Assembly: GCA_947632615.1 (NCBI GenBank)
Contig: CANRPW010000015.1
Span: 1 to 60,536, forward strand
Origin: an uncultured Clostridia bacterium
GTDB lineage: Bacteria > Bacillota > Clostridia > Lachnospirales > CAG-274
Reading direction: 5' to 3'
DNA: 60,536 nt
The notes below the pieces were generated by a model. It ran no database searches, had not been told where the DNA came from, and saw only the letters and a program-made list of their open reading frames with translations. The position numbers and the translations under genes are program-made. Of this stretch, positions 51,432-60,428 are shown in pieces. The first letter of the stretch is position 1. Each line of letters begins with the position of its first letter.

Positions 51432-52967
51432 ATGGCTTATTGTATTTATCTCAGAAAATCACGGGCAGACAAGGAGCTTGAGGTTTTGGAGGACGTGCTT
51501 AAAAGACACGAGGACATACTTTCAGAGCTTGCAAAAAGCAGAGGATATAACATCACAAAAATTTTCAGAGAGGTGGTAAGCGGCGAAACCTTAGCCGCAA
51601 GGCCCGAAATGCAAAGGCTTCTTTATGAGGTGGAAAACGGACTTTGGGAGGGCGTGCTTGTAATGGAGGTGGAAAGACTTGCAAGGGGAAACAGTATAGA
51701 CCAAGGCATAGTTTCTCAAGCCTTCAAGCTCTCGGATACTCTTATAATCACCCCATCAAAAATATACGACCCTTCAAACGAATTTGACGAAGAATATTTT
51801 GAATTTGGCTTGTTTATGTCAAGACGGGAATACAAAACGATAAACAGAAGACTCAGCTTGGGCAGACTGGCAAGCTGCAGAGAAGGTAAGTTTGTAGGCT
51901 CTGTTGCTCCCTACGGCTATAAAAAGGAAAAGCTTATGGGTCAAAAGGGCTGGACACTTGTTCCCGATGAAAACGAAGCGGAGATAGTAAGGCTTATATA
52001 TAGGCTATATTTAAGTAATGAGGAAAACACGGGCTTTGGGGGAATAGCAAACAAACTTAACCTAAGCGGCATATATACAAGAAACGGCAATTTGTGGGGA
52101 GCTGTTCAGATTAAATATATACTTACAAACGATGTATATATAGGCAAAATACATTGGCAGAAAACCCCGGAGATAAAAAGGTCTGAAAACGGCAGTATAA
52201 TAAAGGCAAGAAGCAAAAGTGACAATTATTATATATTTGACGGTATTCACAAGCCCCTTATTGATGGCGAAACTTTCACAAAAGTAAAACAAATAATTGA
52301 CAGCAGGATAAAAACCCCCAAGACTAAATCACGCCCCTTGCAAAATCCCTTTGCAGGCATTTTGGTATGCTCTGTTTGCGGAAGACCTATGAAACGCCGC
52401 CCTGCCGACCCTCGCCGCCCTGGGCGCAGTGCCTCATTTGAGTGCCCCACACGGGGCTGCCCTACCGTGGGCTGTTCAGTAGATATTGTAGAAAGAAAAG
52501 TGCTTTCGGCAATTAAATATTGGCTGGGCAAATATGAAATAAAGGCTGTAAATATTAAAGATGACAGCCCTATAAATAATGAGGCTGCCATAAAGGGTTT
52601 AAAAAAAAGGCTTAAACGTCTGCAAAAGCAGCTGGAGTCGGCATATTCATTTTTCGAGCAGGGCATATATGATAAGGATGTATTTTTAAACAGACAAACC
52701 AACTTAAAAAAAGAAATATCAGCCGTTAAAAAATCAATAGAAAACCTGCAAGAGGAAAATCAAAGACCAAACAAAACCAAAGTCCCCTTGCCAAGGCTTA
52801 AAAATATATATAACACATATTATACTCTTACTGATATTAAATCAAAAAACGAGCTTATAAAAACCCTATTCCATAAGATAGTTTATACAAAAACATCAAA
52901 GGGAAGCAGCCGAAAAAAACCTGATGCCTTTGAGCTGGAGTTTTTTTCTAAACTGCCAAAAAGCTGA
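51432..52967 (+). CDS. Large serine recombinase
   Basis: 511 residues. The resolvase catalytic domain starts at once, with AYCIYLRKSRADKELEVLED and the nucleophilic Ser10 in LRKS, then VSGETLAARPEMQRLLYEVE and VLVMEVERLARGNSID (the conserved Arg region). A recombinase domain follows (TGFGGIANKLNLSGIYTRNG, about residues 195-214), a zinc ribbon with CSVCGRPM and a later cysteine cluster CPTRGCPTVGC, and a coiled coil LKKRLKRLQKQLESAYSFFE near 400. The ATG at 51432 with GAGG upstream is preferred over 51426. It is the integrase type of phages, ICEs and skin-like elements, and its stop lies about 17 bp from a cotJC fragment. Confidence 0.92.
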   Translation: MAYCIYLRKSRADKELEVLEDVLKRHEDILSELAKSRGYNITKIFREVVSGETLAARPEMQRLLYEVENGLWEGVLVMEVERLARGNSIDQGIVSQAFKLSDTLIITPSKIYDPSNEFDEEYFEFGLFMSRREYKTINRRLSLGRLASCREGKFVGSVAPYGYKKEKLMGQKGWTLVPDENEAEIVRLIYRLYLSNEENTGFGGIANKLNLSGIYTRNGNLWGAVQIKYILTNDVYIGKIHWQKTPEIKRSENGSIIKARSKSDNYYIFDGIHKPLIDGETFTKVKQIIDSRIKTPKTKSRPLQNPFAGILVCSVCGRPMKRRPADPRRPGRSASFECPTRGCPTVGCSVDIVERKVLSAIKYWLGKYEIKAVNIKDDSPINNEAAIKGLKKRLKRLQKQLESAYSFFEQGIYDKDVFLNRQTNLKKEISAVKKSIENLQEENQRPNKTKVPLPRLKNIYNTYYTLTDIKSKNELIKTLFHKIVYTKTSKGSSRKKPDAFELEFFSKLPKS

Positions 52968-52983
52968 CTGCCGACATCATATA

Positions 52984-53211
52984 ATAACCTATCTGTATGA
53001 AAATATGGCAGCAGAGCAAAAGGCACGCTCTACCTATGACTATATTTTAAGCCTTACCGACGACCCTGACGTTATTGCGCCTATAAAGTTTTTAAGAGAG
53101 CGTGAGGTAGTGCATTTCCAAAGATTTGGAGAGGCGTTGGAGTTTGTGACAGACTACCTGGCAGAGAAGAAGGTTTTTGATATTTCAGCCAAAAATAACT
53201 GCAAGTGTTAA
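52984..53211 (+). pseudogene. cotJC: 3' fragment of cotJC (manganese-catalase-like spore coat protein)
   Basis: The frame from 52984 to the stop at 53211 encodes the C-terminal third of a CotJC protein: ITYLYENMAAEQKARSTYDY, LTDDPDVIAPIKFLREREVV and HFQRFGEALEFVTDYLAEKK match the manganese-catalase ferritin-like domain, including the last metal-ligand segments ExxH. The N-terminal two thirds are missing; homology begins about 17 bp after the recombinase stop codon. No other piece of cotJC occurs in the window. It could be translated from the ATG at 53005 but would lack half of the metal site. Confidence 0.75.
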
Positions 53212-53215
53212 AAAA

Positions 53216-53249
53216 GAACCCCCTCGGTAAATCCGAGGGAGTTTTTTTG
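53216..53249. terminator. Bidirectional terminator between cotJC fragment and acyltransferase
   Basis: Stem ccctcgg/ccgaggg (53221-53227 with 53233-53239), loop taaat, then agttttttt on the plus strand and A-runs (T on minus) on the other side. It directly follows the cotJC stop and lies 20 bp after the acyltransferase stop. Confidence 0.85.
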
Positions 53250-53271
53250 ATACGGTCGTATAATGAAATTA

Positions 53272-54388
53272 TCAGTCGGTCTTAATGCTGTCATCAGGCT
53301 TGTTAATAAACTTGTCAATAATGCCAAATCTTTCTTTCAGCCTTAATAGACTGAACAGTTCGTATCTGAACCTGTCTATTGCGCTGCATACAATATAGAT
53401 TAAAAGGGAGGAAAGTATCACAAGGCAAATTATTACAAAGGTATTGTGCTTTGCAAATAATTTCGCATAACCGGGGAAATAATTAAGCCATGGCAGTCTG
53501 TGTACATGTATAAGATATACTCCGAGTGCCGTAGGGGACATAAACGCAATAAGCTTCTTTAAAATACCCCCCCCCATTCTCATAAGCAGGCGAATTAAAG
53601 CGTATCTTTGAAAAAATCATCAGAAGCGCAATAGCTGCCAGAACCATTGTTACGGAGCCGTTTCCAAAGAAAATTCTGATTCCTCTTACGTTGGTTGCGG
53701 TTGTTATCAAAACACATAAAAAATATAAAATCAGCATTATTATTTTATTTGTATTTTTTATAGGCTCAAGCTTTTTTAAAAGCCCTCCTATAATATACAT
53801 TACCATAAGCCATATCATATCACTTCCCAACCCCCAAAGGCTTCTTATATTTTCGGAATATTCAAAAAAACTAACCAGGTTAATATAGGGCAGCACAACA
53901 TAGGCAGCAAATATAACAACAAGCATCACCTTAGCCTGACGTCTTGTAAATGACCCAATACCTAAGTTAATAATCGGCATTAAGAAAAACAATCCGAAAT
54001 ATGCCGTAATATACCAATATTGCTTTGCGGTAATGGGCATCAGGGCGTGTTTCCAATTAGCCGCCAAAACCAGATCGGGTCTTTTAACGGCAAAAAGAGC
54101 GGTAATTCCGACGGTGTAGAATAAAACCTGCAGCCAGAGAACAATCAGCCTTGATGGCCTGAAGCCCTTGCTTTTGATTCCTACATATCCGCTTATAAGG
54201 GCATAACAGTCTACGCAGCACAATCCGCAGGCATAAAAAAAGTATGCTGTTATGTATTTTACAGACCCTTTGTCACCTATCGATGACAATACACCGCCTT
54301 GGTCAAATGTATGAATGAATACAACAAAAAACATTGACAACATTCTTAAGAGATCCACTCCGTAATTCCTTTCATTTTCGCTTTTCAT
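53272..54388 (-). pseudogene. Acyltransferase family 3 membrane protein, frameshifted in a G9 tract (possibly phase-variable)
   Basis: The first 1.1 kb frame (start 54388) encodes MKSENERNYGVDLLRMLSMF and about eight membrane segments of an OafA/WecH-like O-acyltransferase, with VVFIHTFDQGG supplying the catalytic His region. At nine Gs on the coding strand (53575-53567) the frame shifts and the product would end at 53483 with a foreign tail. The rest, ILKKLIAFMSPTALGVYLIH to the stop at 53272, is intact in another frame. A tract of eight Gs would restore a protein of about 371 residues. Predicted role: acylating a cell-surface glycan. AGGAGGAATTAGT precedes the ATG. Confidence 0.8.
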
Positions 54389-54530
54389 ACTAATTCCTCC
54401 TAAATAATCATTTGCAAAAAATAAATGCCTTCCTTAATTTTACATCAGAAAATTACATTATGCAAGCCTTGTTTCATCAGGACGAACGTATGAAAAAATC
54501 TATTACCCATATAATTCAAAACAAAAATTT

Positions 54531-54881
54531 TTAAATATTTATTATCATTTCAAGGTACTTTTCTGCCATCATGCTGATATGACGTCTTTTTCTTTTCAGC
54601 GACATATTCTTTTTTTCATCTATTTCAAATAATCTGATTATCGATAAACACCGTTTGTATATGATATTCAGATTCTGGGCTGCTATTTTATCTAATGTTT
54701 TATTGGCATCTTCATTGAATGTTACCTCTAAATGCCAATGCATTATTTCCACTGACCAATGCTGTCTTACAGATCTTGAAAATAAATCTATATTTGTAGG
54801 AAGGCTACTTACATAGAATTTTTCTTCTGTAACTGTTTCAGCACCTTTTTTATAGACTTTCTTACCATACCTATGGTGGTG
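54531..54881 (-). pseudogene. 3' remnant of an ISAs1-family (H-repeat-like) transposase
   Basis: A C-terminal piece of about 116 codons: KFYVSSLPTNIDLFSRSVRQ, HWSVEIMHWHLEVTFNEDAN and MSLKRKRRHISMMAEKYLEM match the end of ISAs1/IS4-like DDE transposases, including the Glu of the VRQHWSVE motif. The upstream part ends at an in-frame stop (54884-54882), so the catalytic Asp residues are gone. It abuts the IS200 remnant. Confidence 0.75.
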
Positions 54882-54942
54882 TTATATTTATGTTTCTTTA
54901 CAGTTTTGTTATTGTTTTATTGAGTTCATGCGTTTGTCCCGG

Positions 54943-55122
54943 GCAAATACTATGTGATACTTGCAATTCCATTTTGAATGTGATAAACTATGAATGTCAT
55001 TAGACATACGTAAACCTCCTTTGTTCTTATTGCAGTGCCAGCCGCAATTCTATTGTAACAAAGGAGCTTTACTTTGTATGCTCATCGCTTAAGCTTTTTT
55101 TAACTCCCCGGACTATCCGGGG
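54943..55122 (-). mobile_element. Truncated IS200-type element, copy 2
   Basis: Closely similar to the start of the element at 41.0-41.6 kb: terminal hairpin CCCCGGA-cta-TCCGGGG (55106-55122), the ribosome-site hairpin, and the first 21 transposase codons (MSNDIHSLSHSKWNCKYHIV from 55007). Similarity stops at about 54943, and the remaining codons read unrelated sequence. The other end hairpin is missing, so this is a dead remnant. Confidence 0.8.
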
Positions 55123-55135
55123 TTTTTCTTTAACA

Positions 55136-55165
55136 AAAAGCCCCGACCGTTTGAATTGGTCGGGG
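55136..55165 (-). terminator. Terminator after the GltA-like gene
   Basis: Perfect 8-bp GC-rich stem ccccgacc/ggtcgggg (55141-55148 with 55158-55165), 9-nt loop, followed on the minus strand by CTTTTTG. It begins 6 bp after the stop codon. Confidence 0.88.
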
Positions 55166-55171
55166 TAGATT

Positions 55172-56518
55172 TTAATTTTCGTCTATTGCTCTTAAAAGTC
55201 TTACGGCATCTACATATTCCGAAATGCCTTCGGCTACCTTTTTAGCCTCTTTCATGGCAAGCACAACGGTTGCGGGTCTGTGAACAACGTCGCCGCCTGC
55301 AAATACGCCTTTGAGGGTAGTCATACCGTAGGGCTCTTGTCTTGTGACTACATAGCCCTGCTCGTTTACTTCTATGCCGGGAGTAGAGCTTACTATAAGT
55401 CTTGCGGGCTTAGAGCCTATGGCGATTATACATTTATTGCAGGGAATAACCTCCTCTGTTCCATCGCAGTTTACCTTAAGCCCTATGAGCTTTTTACCCG
55501 AGGAGTCGGAAACATATTCTACAGGAGTAGAAAGCCACTTGAATTTTACGCCGTCAGCAACGGCATCTTCATATTCGTTAGGCTCTGCGGTTATGGTCTC
55601 AAAAACATCTCTGTAAACAACGGTAGTCTCGGAAGCTCCGCACTTAACTGCCGTTCTTGCTGCATCCATAGCTACATTGCCTGCGCCTATTACCAATACC
55701 TTTTCGCCGGGCTTAACAGGAAGCTCGTCCTGTGTTATTTCGCCGCTTCTGAAAAGCTGGACACGTCTTAACATATAGTTAAACTTCATTACGCCCTTGA
55801 GCTTTCTTCCCGGAATGTCAAGACCTCTTGAAACAGCTGTACCCGTGCCTATAAAGCAAGCATCAAAGCCTTCATTAAACAGATCGTCAAGTGTCTTGTC
55901 AAGTCCTATTTTGGTGTTGCAAATAAAGTTGACACCAAGCTTTTTTATATGCTTTATCTCGTTTCTTACTACGTCCTTTGGCAGACGGAACTCGGGTATG
56001 CCGTACATAAGTACGCCGCCGGGCTCTTCCTCCGCTTCATAGACAGTTACTTTATATCCCATAAGCGCAAGATCGCCTGCTACGGTAAGTCCCGCAGGGC
56101 CTGAGCCTATAACGGCTACCTTGCCCTTTTCTTCCTTAGGTATAGTTAATCTTATAAGCTCCATTTCGGAGTCAAAGTCAGCCACAAACTGCTCTAACTG
56201 ACCAATATGTATAGGCTCGCCCTTTCTTCCCAAAACGCATGAGCCCTGGCACTGTCTGTCATGAGGACAAACTCTGCCGCATACTGCGGGAAGATTTGTT
56301 TTTTCTGTAAGATATTCTCTTGCTTTGCCTAAATTACCCATGGCAAGGCAGGCAATAAATTCTGTAATGTTGTTGTTTATGGGGCAGCCCTTTTTACACA
56401 TAGGCACTTTACAGTGCAGACAACGCTTAGCCTCTGTAATAGCCTCCTTCATGGTATAGGGTCTTACTTCACTGTCAACTTCCGTCGAATGATTGATGTC
56501 CAAAAAATCGTTTTCCAT
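55172..56518 (-). CDS. gltA: NADPH-dependent glutamate synthase-like FeS flavoprotein (GltD/NfnB type)
   Basis: 448 residues. The N-terminal iron-sulfur region has CLHCKVPMCKKGCPINNNI (about residues 35-53) and CGRVCPHDRQCQGSCVLG (about 79-96), followed by an FAD-binding GSGPAGLTVAGDLALMGYKV (about 138-157) and an NADP-binding GAGNVAMDAARTAVKCGA (about 276-293), the GltD-like fold. Clostridial homologues are annotated as glutamate synthase or as the large subunit of the NfnAB transhydrogenase. No large glutamate synthase subunit and no NfnA gene is adjacent, so its partner is unknown. Twelve bp downstream of the aminotransferase gene. Confidence 0.85.
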   Translation of the reverse strand: MENDFLDINHSTEVDSEVRPYTMKEAITEAKRCLHCKVPMCKKGCPINNNITEFIACLAMGNLGKAREYLTEKTNLPAVCGRVCPHDRQCQGSCVLGRKGEPIHIGQLEQFVADFDSEMELIRLTIPKEEKGKVAVIGSGPAGLTVAGDLALMGYKVTVYEAEEEPGGVLMYGIPEFRLPKDVVRNEIKHIKKLGVNFICNTKIGLDKTLDDLFNEGFDACFIGTGTAVSRGLDIPGRKLKGVMKFNYMLRRVQLFRSGEITQDELPVKPGEKVLVIGAGNVAMDAARTAVKCGASETTVVYRDVFETITAEPNEYEDAVADGVKFKWLSTPVEYVSDSSGKKLIGLKVNCDGTEEVIPCNKCIIAIGSKPARLIVSSTPGIEVNEQGYVVTRQEPYGMTTLKGVFAGGDVVHRPATVVLAMKEAKKVAEGISEYVDAVRLLRAIDEN

Positions 56519-56530
56519 AAAAATCCTCCT

Positions 56531-57619
56531 TTATTTCAATATTTTATTAAGTCCTGACAAAAGCATATCGTTCTGATATGGCTTAAGTATGCAAAATCTG
56601 AAAAAATCGTTGCCAAGAAACTTTATATTATCACAGCTTCTTATTATAATATTATATTTTACAAGGGAGTCGAACACATCCCCTGAATTCAGCCCCTCTT
56701 TTAAAATTTTACAAAGTACAAGATTGGAGTTTAGCTTATAGGTCTTAAGCTCATTAAATGAGGAAAGCGCAGACTTAAGCCTTATTCTTTCTTTTTTCAC
56801 GAAGTCGTGAGTCTTGGTGATATGCTCCTCGTCCGAAAACATTACCTCGCCGGCTTTTGCCGTAAGACTGTTTACCGACCATGCATCTCTTATAGAAGCT
56901 ATATTGTCTTTAAGCCCCTCTGAGGACAATACTCCATAGCCAAGCCTTAAACCGGGACAGGCAAAAAACTTGGACGTACCCCTTAAAACTATGAGGTTGT
57001 CATACTTTTCGGTAAGGGGAATAGCAGTAATTTTTGTTATATCTTCTGAAAATTCGGCATAGGTTTCGTCTATCATAACATAGACGCCTTTTTCTTTACA
57101 GTATGAAGCTATGTCATTAAGCTGCGAAGCCGTAAAAACGGAGTCTGTGGGGTTGTTGGGGTTGCATATTATGAGCATATCTATGTTAATTATACTGTTC
57201 TTAAGTCTATCAATGTTTGGTATAAAATCCTCGCTCTCCTTAAGAACAAAATAATCGACCTCACCGCCGCAAAGCTTTATCTCTCTTTCATATTCAGAAT
57301 AGCAGGGAGCAACTATCAAAGCCTTCTTTGGTGAAATTGCCTTTATAGCAAGCCCAATAAGCTCCGTAGAGCCGTTTCCTATGATTATATTATCGGGTCT
57401 TGCCCCTACATAGTCACCTATAGCCCTTCTGAGCTTTAAATATCCCACATCTGGATATGTGGAAACGCAGTCTACATTTTTTATTATCTGCTCCTTCACA
57501 AGAGCGGATACGCCGTAAGGGTTTATATTGCCCGAAAAATCTATTATTTCATCTCGTTTAATGCCAAGCTCTCTCTCTATAGAGTCGAGATCGCCGCCAT
57601 GTATAGTATTGTATTTCAT
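56531..57619 (-). CDS. PLP-dependent aminotransferase (HisC/CobD-like)
   Basis: 362 residues with the start at 57619 behind TTTGGTGATGAT. Fold-type I aminotransferase: IIIGNGSTELIGLAIKAI (phosphate-binding loop), IICNPNNPTDSV, VMIDETYAEF (PLP-binding Asp and Tyr) and VLRGTSKFFACPGLRLGYG with the Schiff-base Lys (about residues 227-245). The N-terminus YNTIHGGDLDSIERELGI resembles CobD threonine-phosphate decarboxylases, which begin HGG. No cobalamin or histidine genes are near, so HisC-like transaminase and CobD-like decarboxylase remain open. Operon with the GltA-like gene. Confidence 0.82.
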   Translation of the reverse strand: MKYNTIHGGDLDSIERELGIKRDEIIDFSGNINPYGVSALVKEQIIKNVDCVSTYPDVGYLKLRRAIGDYVGARPDNIIIGNGSTELIGLAIKAISPKKALIVAPCYSEYEREIKLCGGEVDYFVLKESEDFIPNIDRLKNSIINIDMLIICNPNNPTDSVFTASQLNDIASYCKEKGVYVMIDETYAEFSEDITKITAIPLTEKYDNLIVLRGTSKFFACPGLRLGYGVLSSEGLKDNIASIRDAWSVNSLTAKAGEVMFSDEEHITKTHDFVKKERIRLKSALSSFNELKTYKLNSNLVLCKILKEGLNSGDVFDSLVKYNIIIRSCDNIKFLGNDFFRFCILKPYQNDMLLSGLNKILK

Positions 57620-57638
57620 ATCATCACCAAACACTTAT

Positions 57639-57667
57639 ATTGTACACTGAAACCGTCAAAAATTCAA
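57639..57667 (-). promoter_or_regulatory. Promoter of the aminotransferase-gltA operon
   Basis: On the minus strand TTGAAT (57667-57662) and TACAAT (57644-57639) are 17 bp apart. The predicted leader is short (about 13 nt), just enough for the GGTGAT ribosome site. Confidence 0.6.
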
Positions 57668-57680
57668 CACCTAATTAATA

Positions 57681-57714
57681 AAAATGCCGCATAAAGTTTA
57701 AATTTATGTCGGCA
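57681..57714 (-). terminator. Terminator after rex
   Basis: A 12-bp stem tgccgcataaa/tttatgtcggca with one G-U, 6-nt loop, followed on the minus strand by TTTTTATT. It separates rex from the aminotransferase operon. Confidence 0.8.
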
Positions 57715-57725
57715 TATATTTTATA

Positions 57726-58367
57726 TTAATTTTTATTGTTTTCAAGCTCGGTAAGCTTATAGGTAAGGGTCATAAGGCTGTCAGTTAAGTGGACGTTTTC
57801 TATAATTACATCGTCGGGAGTTTCCGCCGGTAAAATGTGCGAAAAGTTCCATATTCCTTTTACGCCGCAGTCAACAATTGTTTTTATTACCTGTTCCGCA
57901 TTGTTGCCGGGCAAACTGAGTACAGCTATATCGACCTTGTTTTTGCCAAGGAAATCTTCAAGGGTGTCTATATCTCTTATTTCAAGTCCTCTTATGCTAA
58001 GACCTACGAGCTTAGGGTTTTTATCAAAAACTCCTACGAAGTTATAGCCCCTTTTCTGATAGTTTATATAATTAAGAAGCGCCTGTCCTATATTGCCGGC
58101 ACCGACTATTATCATATTGTAGGTTTTGTCAAGCCCAAGAAGCTTTTTTATCTCTGCATGGAGAACCTCTATATTATAGCCATAGCCCTGCTGACCGAAT
58201 GAGCCGAAATTGTTAAGGTCCTGACGGATCTGTGAAGCCGTGAGATTCATTCTCTCGCTGAGATCCTTTGATGATATTCTTTTAATTCCGTCATCAAGCA
58301 GACTTCCTAAATATCTGTAATACCTTGGCAGCCTTTTTATTACTGCCGAAGAAATGCCTTTATCCAT
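57726..58367 (-). CDS. rex: Redox-sensing transcriptional repressor Rex
   Basis: 213 residues. N-terminal winged helix with ISSAVIKRLPRYYRYLGSLL and SSKDLSERMNLTASQIRQDL, then FGSFGQQGYGYNI, and a Rossmann fold VGAGNIGQALLNYINYQKRG (about residues 90-109) that binds NADH/NAD. It represses fermentation and hydrogen genes when NADH is low. A promoter with a Rex-like inverted repeat lies upstream. Divergent from the ABC-F gene, a neighbourhood also seen in Bacillus. Confidence 0.96.
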   Translation of the reverse strand: MDKGISSAVIKRLPRYYRYLGSLLDDGIKRISSKDLSERMNLTASQIRQDLNNFGSFGQQGYGYNIEVLHAEIKKLLGLDKTYNMIIVGAGNIGQALLNYINYQKRGYNFVGVFDKNPKLVGLSIRGLEIRDIDTLEDFLGKNKVDIAVLSLPGNNAEQVIKTIVDCGVKGIWNFSHILPAETPDDVIIENVHLTDSLMTLTYKLTELENNKN

Positions 58368-58417
58368 AAAATATCAGTACCCTTCCGATTTAGTATATAA
58401 CAAACGTAGTGAATATA

Positions 58418-58446
58418 ATTTTACAACAAAATTAAACTTTTGTCAA
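58418..58446 (-). promoter_or_regulatory. Promoter of rex, possible Rex site overlapping the -10
   Basis: On the minus strand TTGACA (58446-58441) and TAAAAT (58423-58418) are 17 bp apart. The imperfect palindrome TTGTAAAATTATATTCAC covers the -10 and resembles a Rex operator (TTGTGAAA with TTTCACAA halves), though with two extra central bases. Autoregulation is a suggestion only. Confidence 0.5.
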
Positions 58447-58516
58447 TCTTCCCTCTTCCATTTTGCTCAATTTTTTGCTAAAATATATTAGAATAACTAC
58501 AGACGAGGTTGTATAT

Positions 58517-60394
58517 ATGATAATCACTTGCAGTAATGTAAATAAATCATTCGGGGAAAACACCGTTCTTTCTGATATAAGCTTTTTACTTAACGAAAAG
58601 GACAAGGCTGCCATAATAGGCGTAAACGGCTGCGGCAAGACCACACTGTTTAAGCTGATAACAGGCGAGCTTTTGCCCGACGGCGGCGACATTATTATGC
58701 CTAAAGGGACGGAAATAGGCTATTTCTCGCAGAATTTGTCTATAGACAGCGAAAATACAATCTGGGAGGAGCTAAGCCTTGTTTTTGACGACTTAAAAGA
58801 AATAGAAATAAGAAAAAGACAGATGGAGCAGGATATGAAGCGCACAACTGGAGAGGCTTTAGATGAGCTTATGGCTAAATATTCGGCTCTTAATGAAGAG
58901 TTTGAAAGAAGGAACGGTTTTGAGTGGGAAAGCCGGGTAAGAGGCGTTATAAAGGGACTTGGCTTTGGCGATGACGAGGGAAACAAGAAGATAAACACAC
59001 TTTCAGGCGGACAGAAAACAAGGTGCGCTCTCGGACGTCTTTTGCTTATGAACCCTCATCTGCTGCTTCTTGACGAGCCTACCAACCACTTAGACATTGA
59101 CTCCATAAAATGGCTTGAGGGATATCTTAGCGCATATAACGGCACCGTAATTATAATATCTCACGACAGATATTTTATAGACAGAACAACAACAAAAATA
59201 ATAGAAATAGAAAACGGCACAGCCCGTGTATATAGCGGCAACTACTCGGAATATACTAAGCGCAAGAAAAAAGAGAGAGAAAATCAGAAGCACCGCTATA
59301 TAAATCAGCAAAGAGAGATAAAGAAGACAGAGGAGTCTATAGCAAAGCTTAAGTCTTTTAACAGAGAAAAGAGCATAAAGCGAGCCGAAAGCAAGGAAAA
59401 GGCTCTTGAAAAAATGGAGAGGATAAATAAGCCCGATCCCCTGCCGGACAAAATGCGCTTTGAATTTATGATGAAGCGTGAAAGCGGATATAATGTTTTG
59501 GATGTTGAAAATATATCGAAATCATACGGTGACAACCGTCTTTTTGAAAGCCTTAGCTTTGAGGTGAAAAAAGGCGAAAAAATAGCTCTTATAGGCGCTA
59601 ACGGAACGGGAAAGACCACCCTTATAAAGATAATTATGGGGCTTGTAAAAGCAGATGGCGGAAAAATTATAAAAGGCTCTAATGTTGAAATAGGTTATTA
59701 CGACCAAGAGCATAACACCCTGGAGGCAAACAAAACCGTATTTGAGGAAATTGGCGATGCTTACCCCCGTATGACAGAAACAGAAATAAGAAATATTCTT
59801 GCCGCCTTTTTATTTAAGGGGGATGATGTATATAAAAATGTGGAGCTTCTTTCGGGCGGAGAAAAAGGCAGGCTCGCCCTTGCCAAAATAATGCTCTCTG
59901 AGGCTAATCTTCTCATACTGGACGAGCCTACAAACCACCTTGACATATATTCAAAGGAAATTCTTGAAGATGCTCTTATAGACTACAGAGGAACACTTCT
60001 TTTTATATCTCACGACAGATATTTTATAAACAAAATAGCCGACAAGGTAATAGAGCTTAAGGACGGCAAAATCAAAACATATCTTGGAAATTATGATTAT
60101 TATGAGGAAAAGAAGGAAGAACAAGCCCTGCCTGCCGCCAATGTTTTAAAAGCCGAGCCTGTAAAAAGCGACTGGCAGCTTCAGAAGGAGCAGGCAGCCG
60201 AAAAGCGCAGAGCCGAGGCAAAGCGGAAAAGGCTTGAAGCCGAAATAGAAAAAACCGAGAACGAAATAGACGAGCTTTACAGGCTTTTAGAGGACAACGA
60301 TGTAGCAACAGACCCTGTAAGAGCTGCCGAGGTATATGAAAACAAAACAGAGCTTGAGGAAAAGCTGCTTATGCTGTATGAAGAATTGGAATAA
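58517..60394 (+). CDS. ABC-F family ATPase (YdiF-like)
   Basis: 625 residues with the start at 58517 (ACGAGG upstream); the longer frame adds 18 non-family residues. Two ABC domains: Walker A IIGVNGCGKTTLFKLITG and LSGGQKTRCALGRLL with LLLLDEPTNHLDI in the first; IGANGTGKTTLIKIIMG, LSGGEKGRLALAKIM and LILDEPTNHLDI in the second. The linker between domains is charged (the P-site tRNA interaction motif region), and the C-terminus is a coiled coil (about 560-625). No membrane segments. ABC-F proteins act on ribosomes; YdiF sits near rex in Bacillus. A role in antibiotic resistance is not indicated. Confidence 0.93.
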   Translation: MIITCSNVNKSFGENTVLSDISFLLNEKDKAAIIGVNGCGKTTLFKLITGELLPDGGDIIMPKGTEIGYFSQNLSIDSENTIWEELSLVFDDLKEIEIRKRQMEQDMKRTTGEALDELMAKYSALNEEFERRNGFEWESRVRGVIKGLGFGDDEGNKKINTLSGGQKTRCALGRLLLMNPHLLLLDEPTNHLDIDSIKWLEGYLSAYNGTVIIISHDRYFIDRTTTKIIEIENGTARVYSGNYSEYTKRKKKERENQKHRYINQQREIKKTEESIAKLKSFNREKSIKRAESKEKALEKMERINKPDPLPDKMRFEFMMKRESGYNVLDVENISKSYGDNRLFESLSFEVKKGEKIALIGANGTGKTTLIKIIMGLVKADGGKIIKGSNVEIGYYDQEHNTLEANKTVFEEIGDAYPRMTETEIRNILAAFLFKGDDVYKNVELLSGGEKGRLALAKIMLSEANLLILDEPTNHLDIYSKEILEDALIDYRGTLLFISHDRYFINKIADKVIELKDGKIKTYLGNYDYYEEKKEEQALPAANVLKAEPVKSDWQLQKEQAAEKRRAEAKRKRLEAEIEKTENEIDELYRLLEDNDVATDPVRAAEVYENKTELEEKLLMLYEELE

Positions 60395-60428
60395 ATATTA
60401 AAGTGAGTGCATATTTTTAAGTAAGGTC

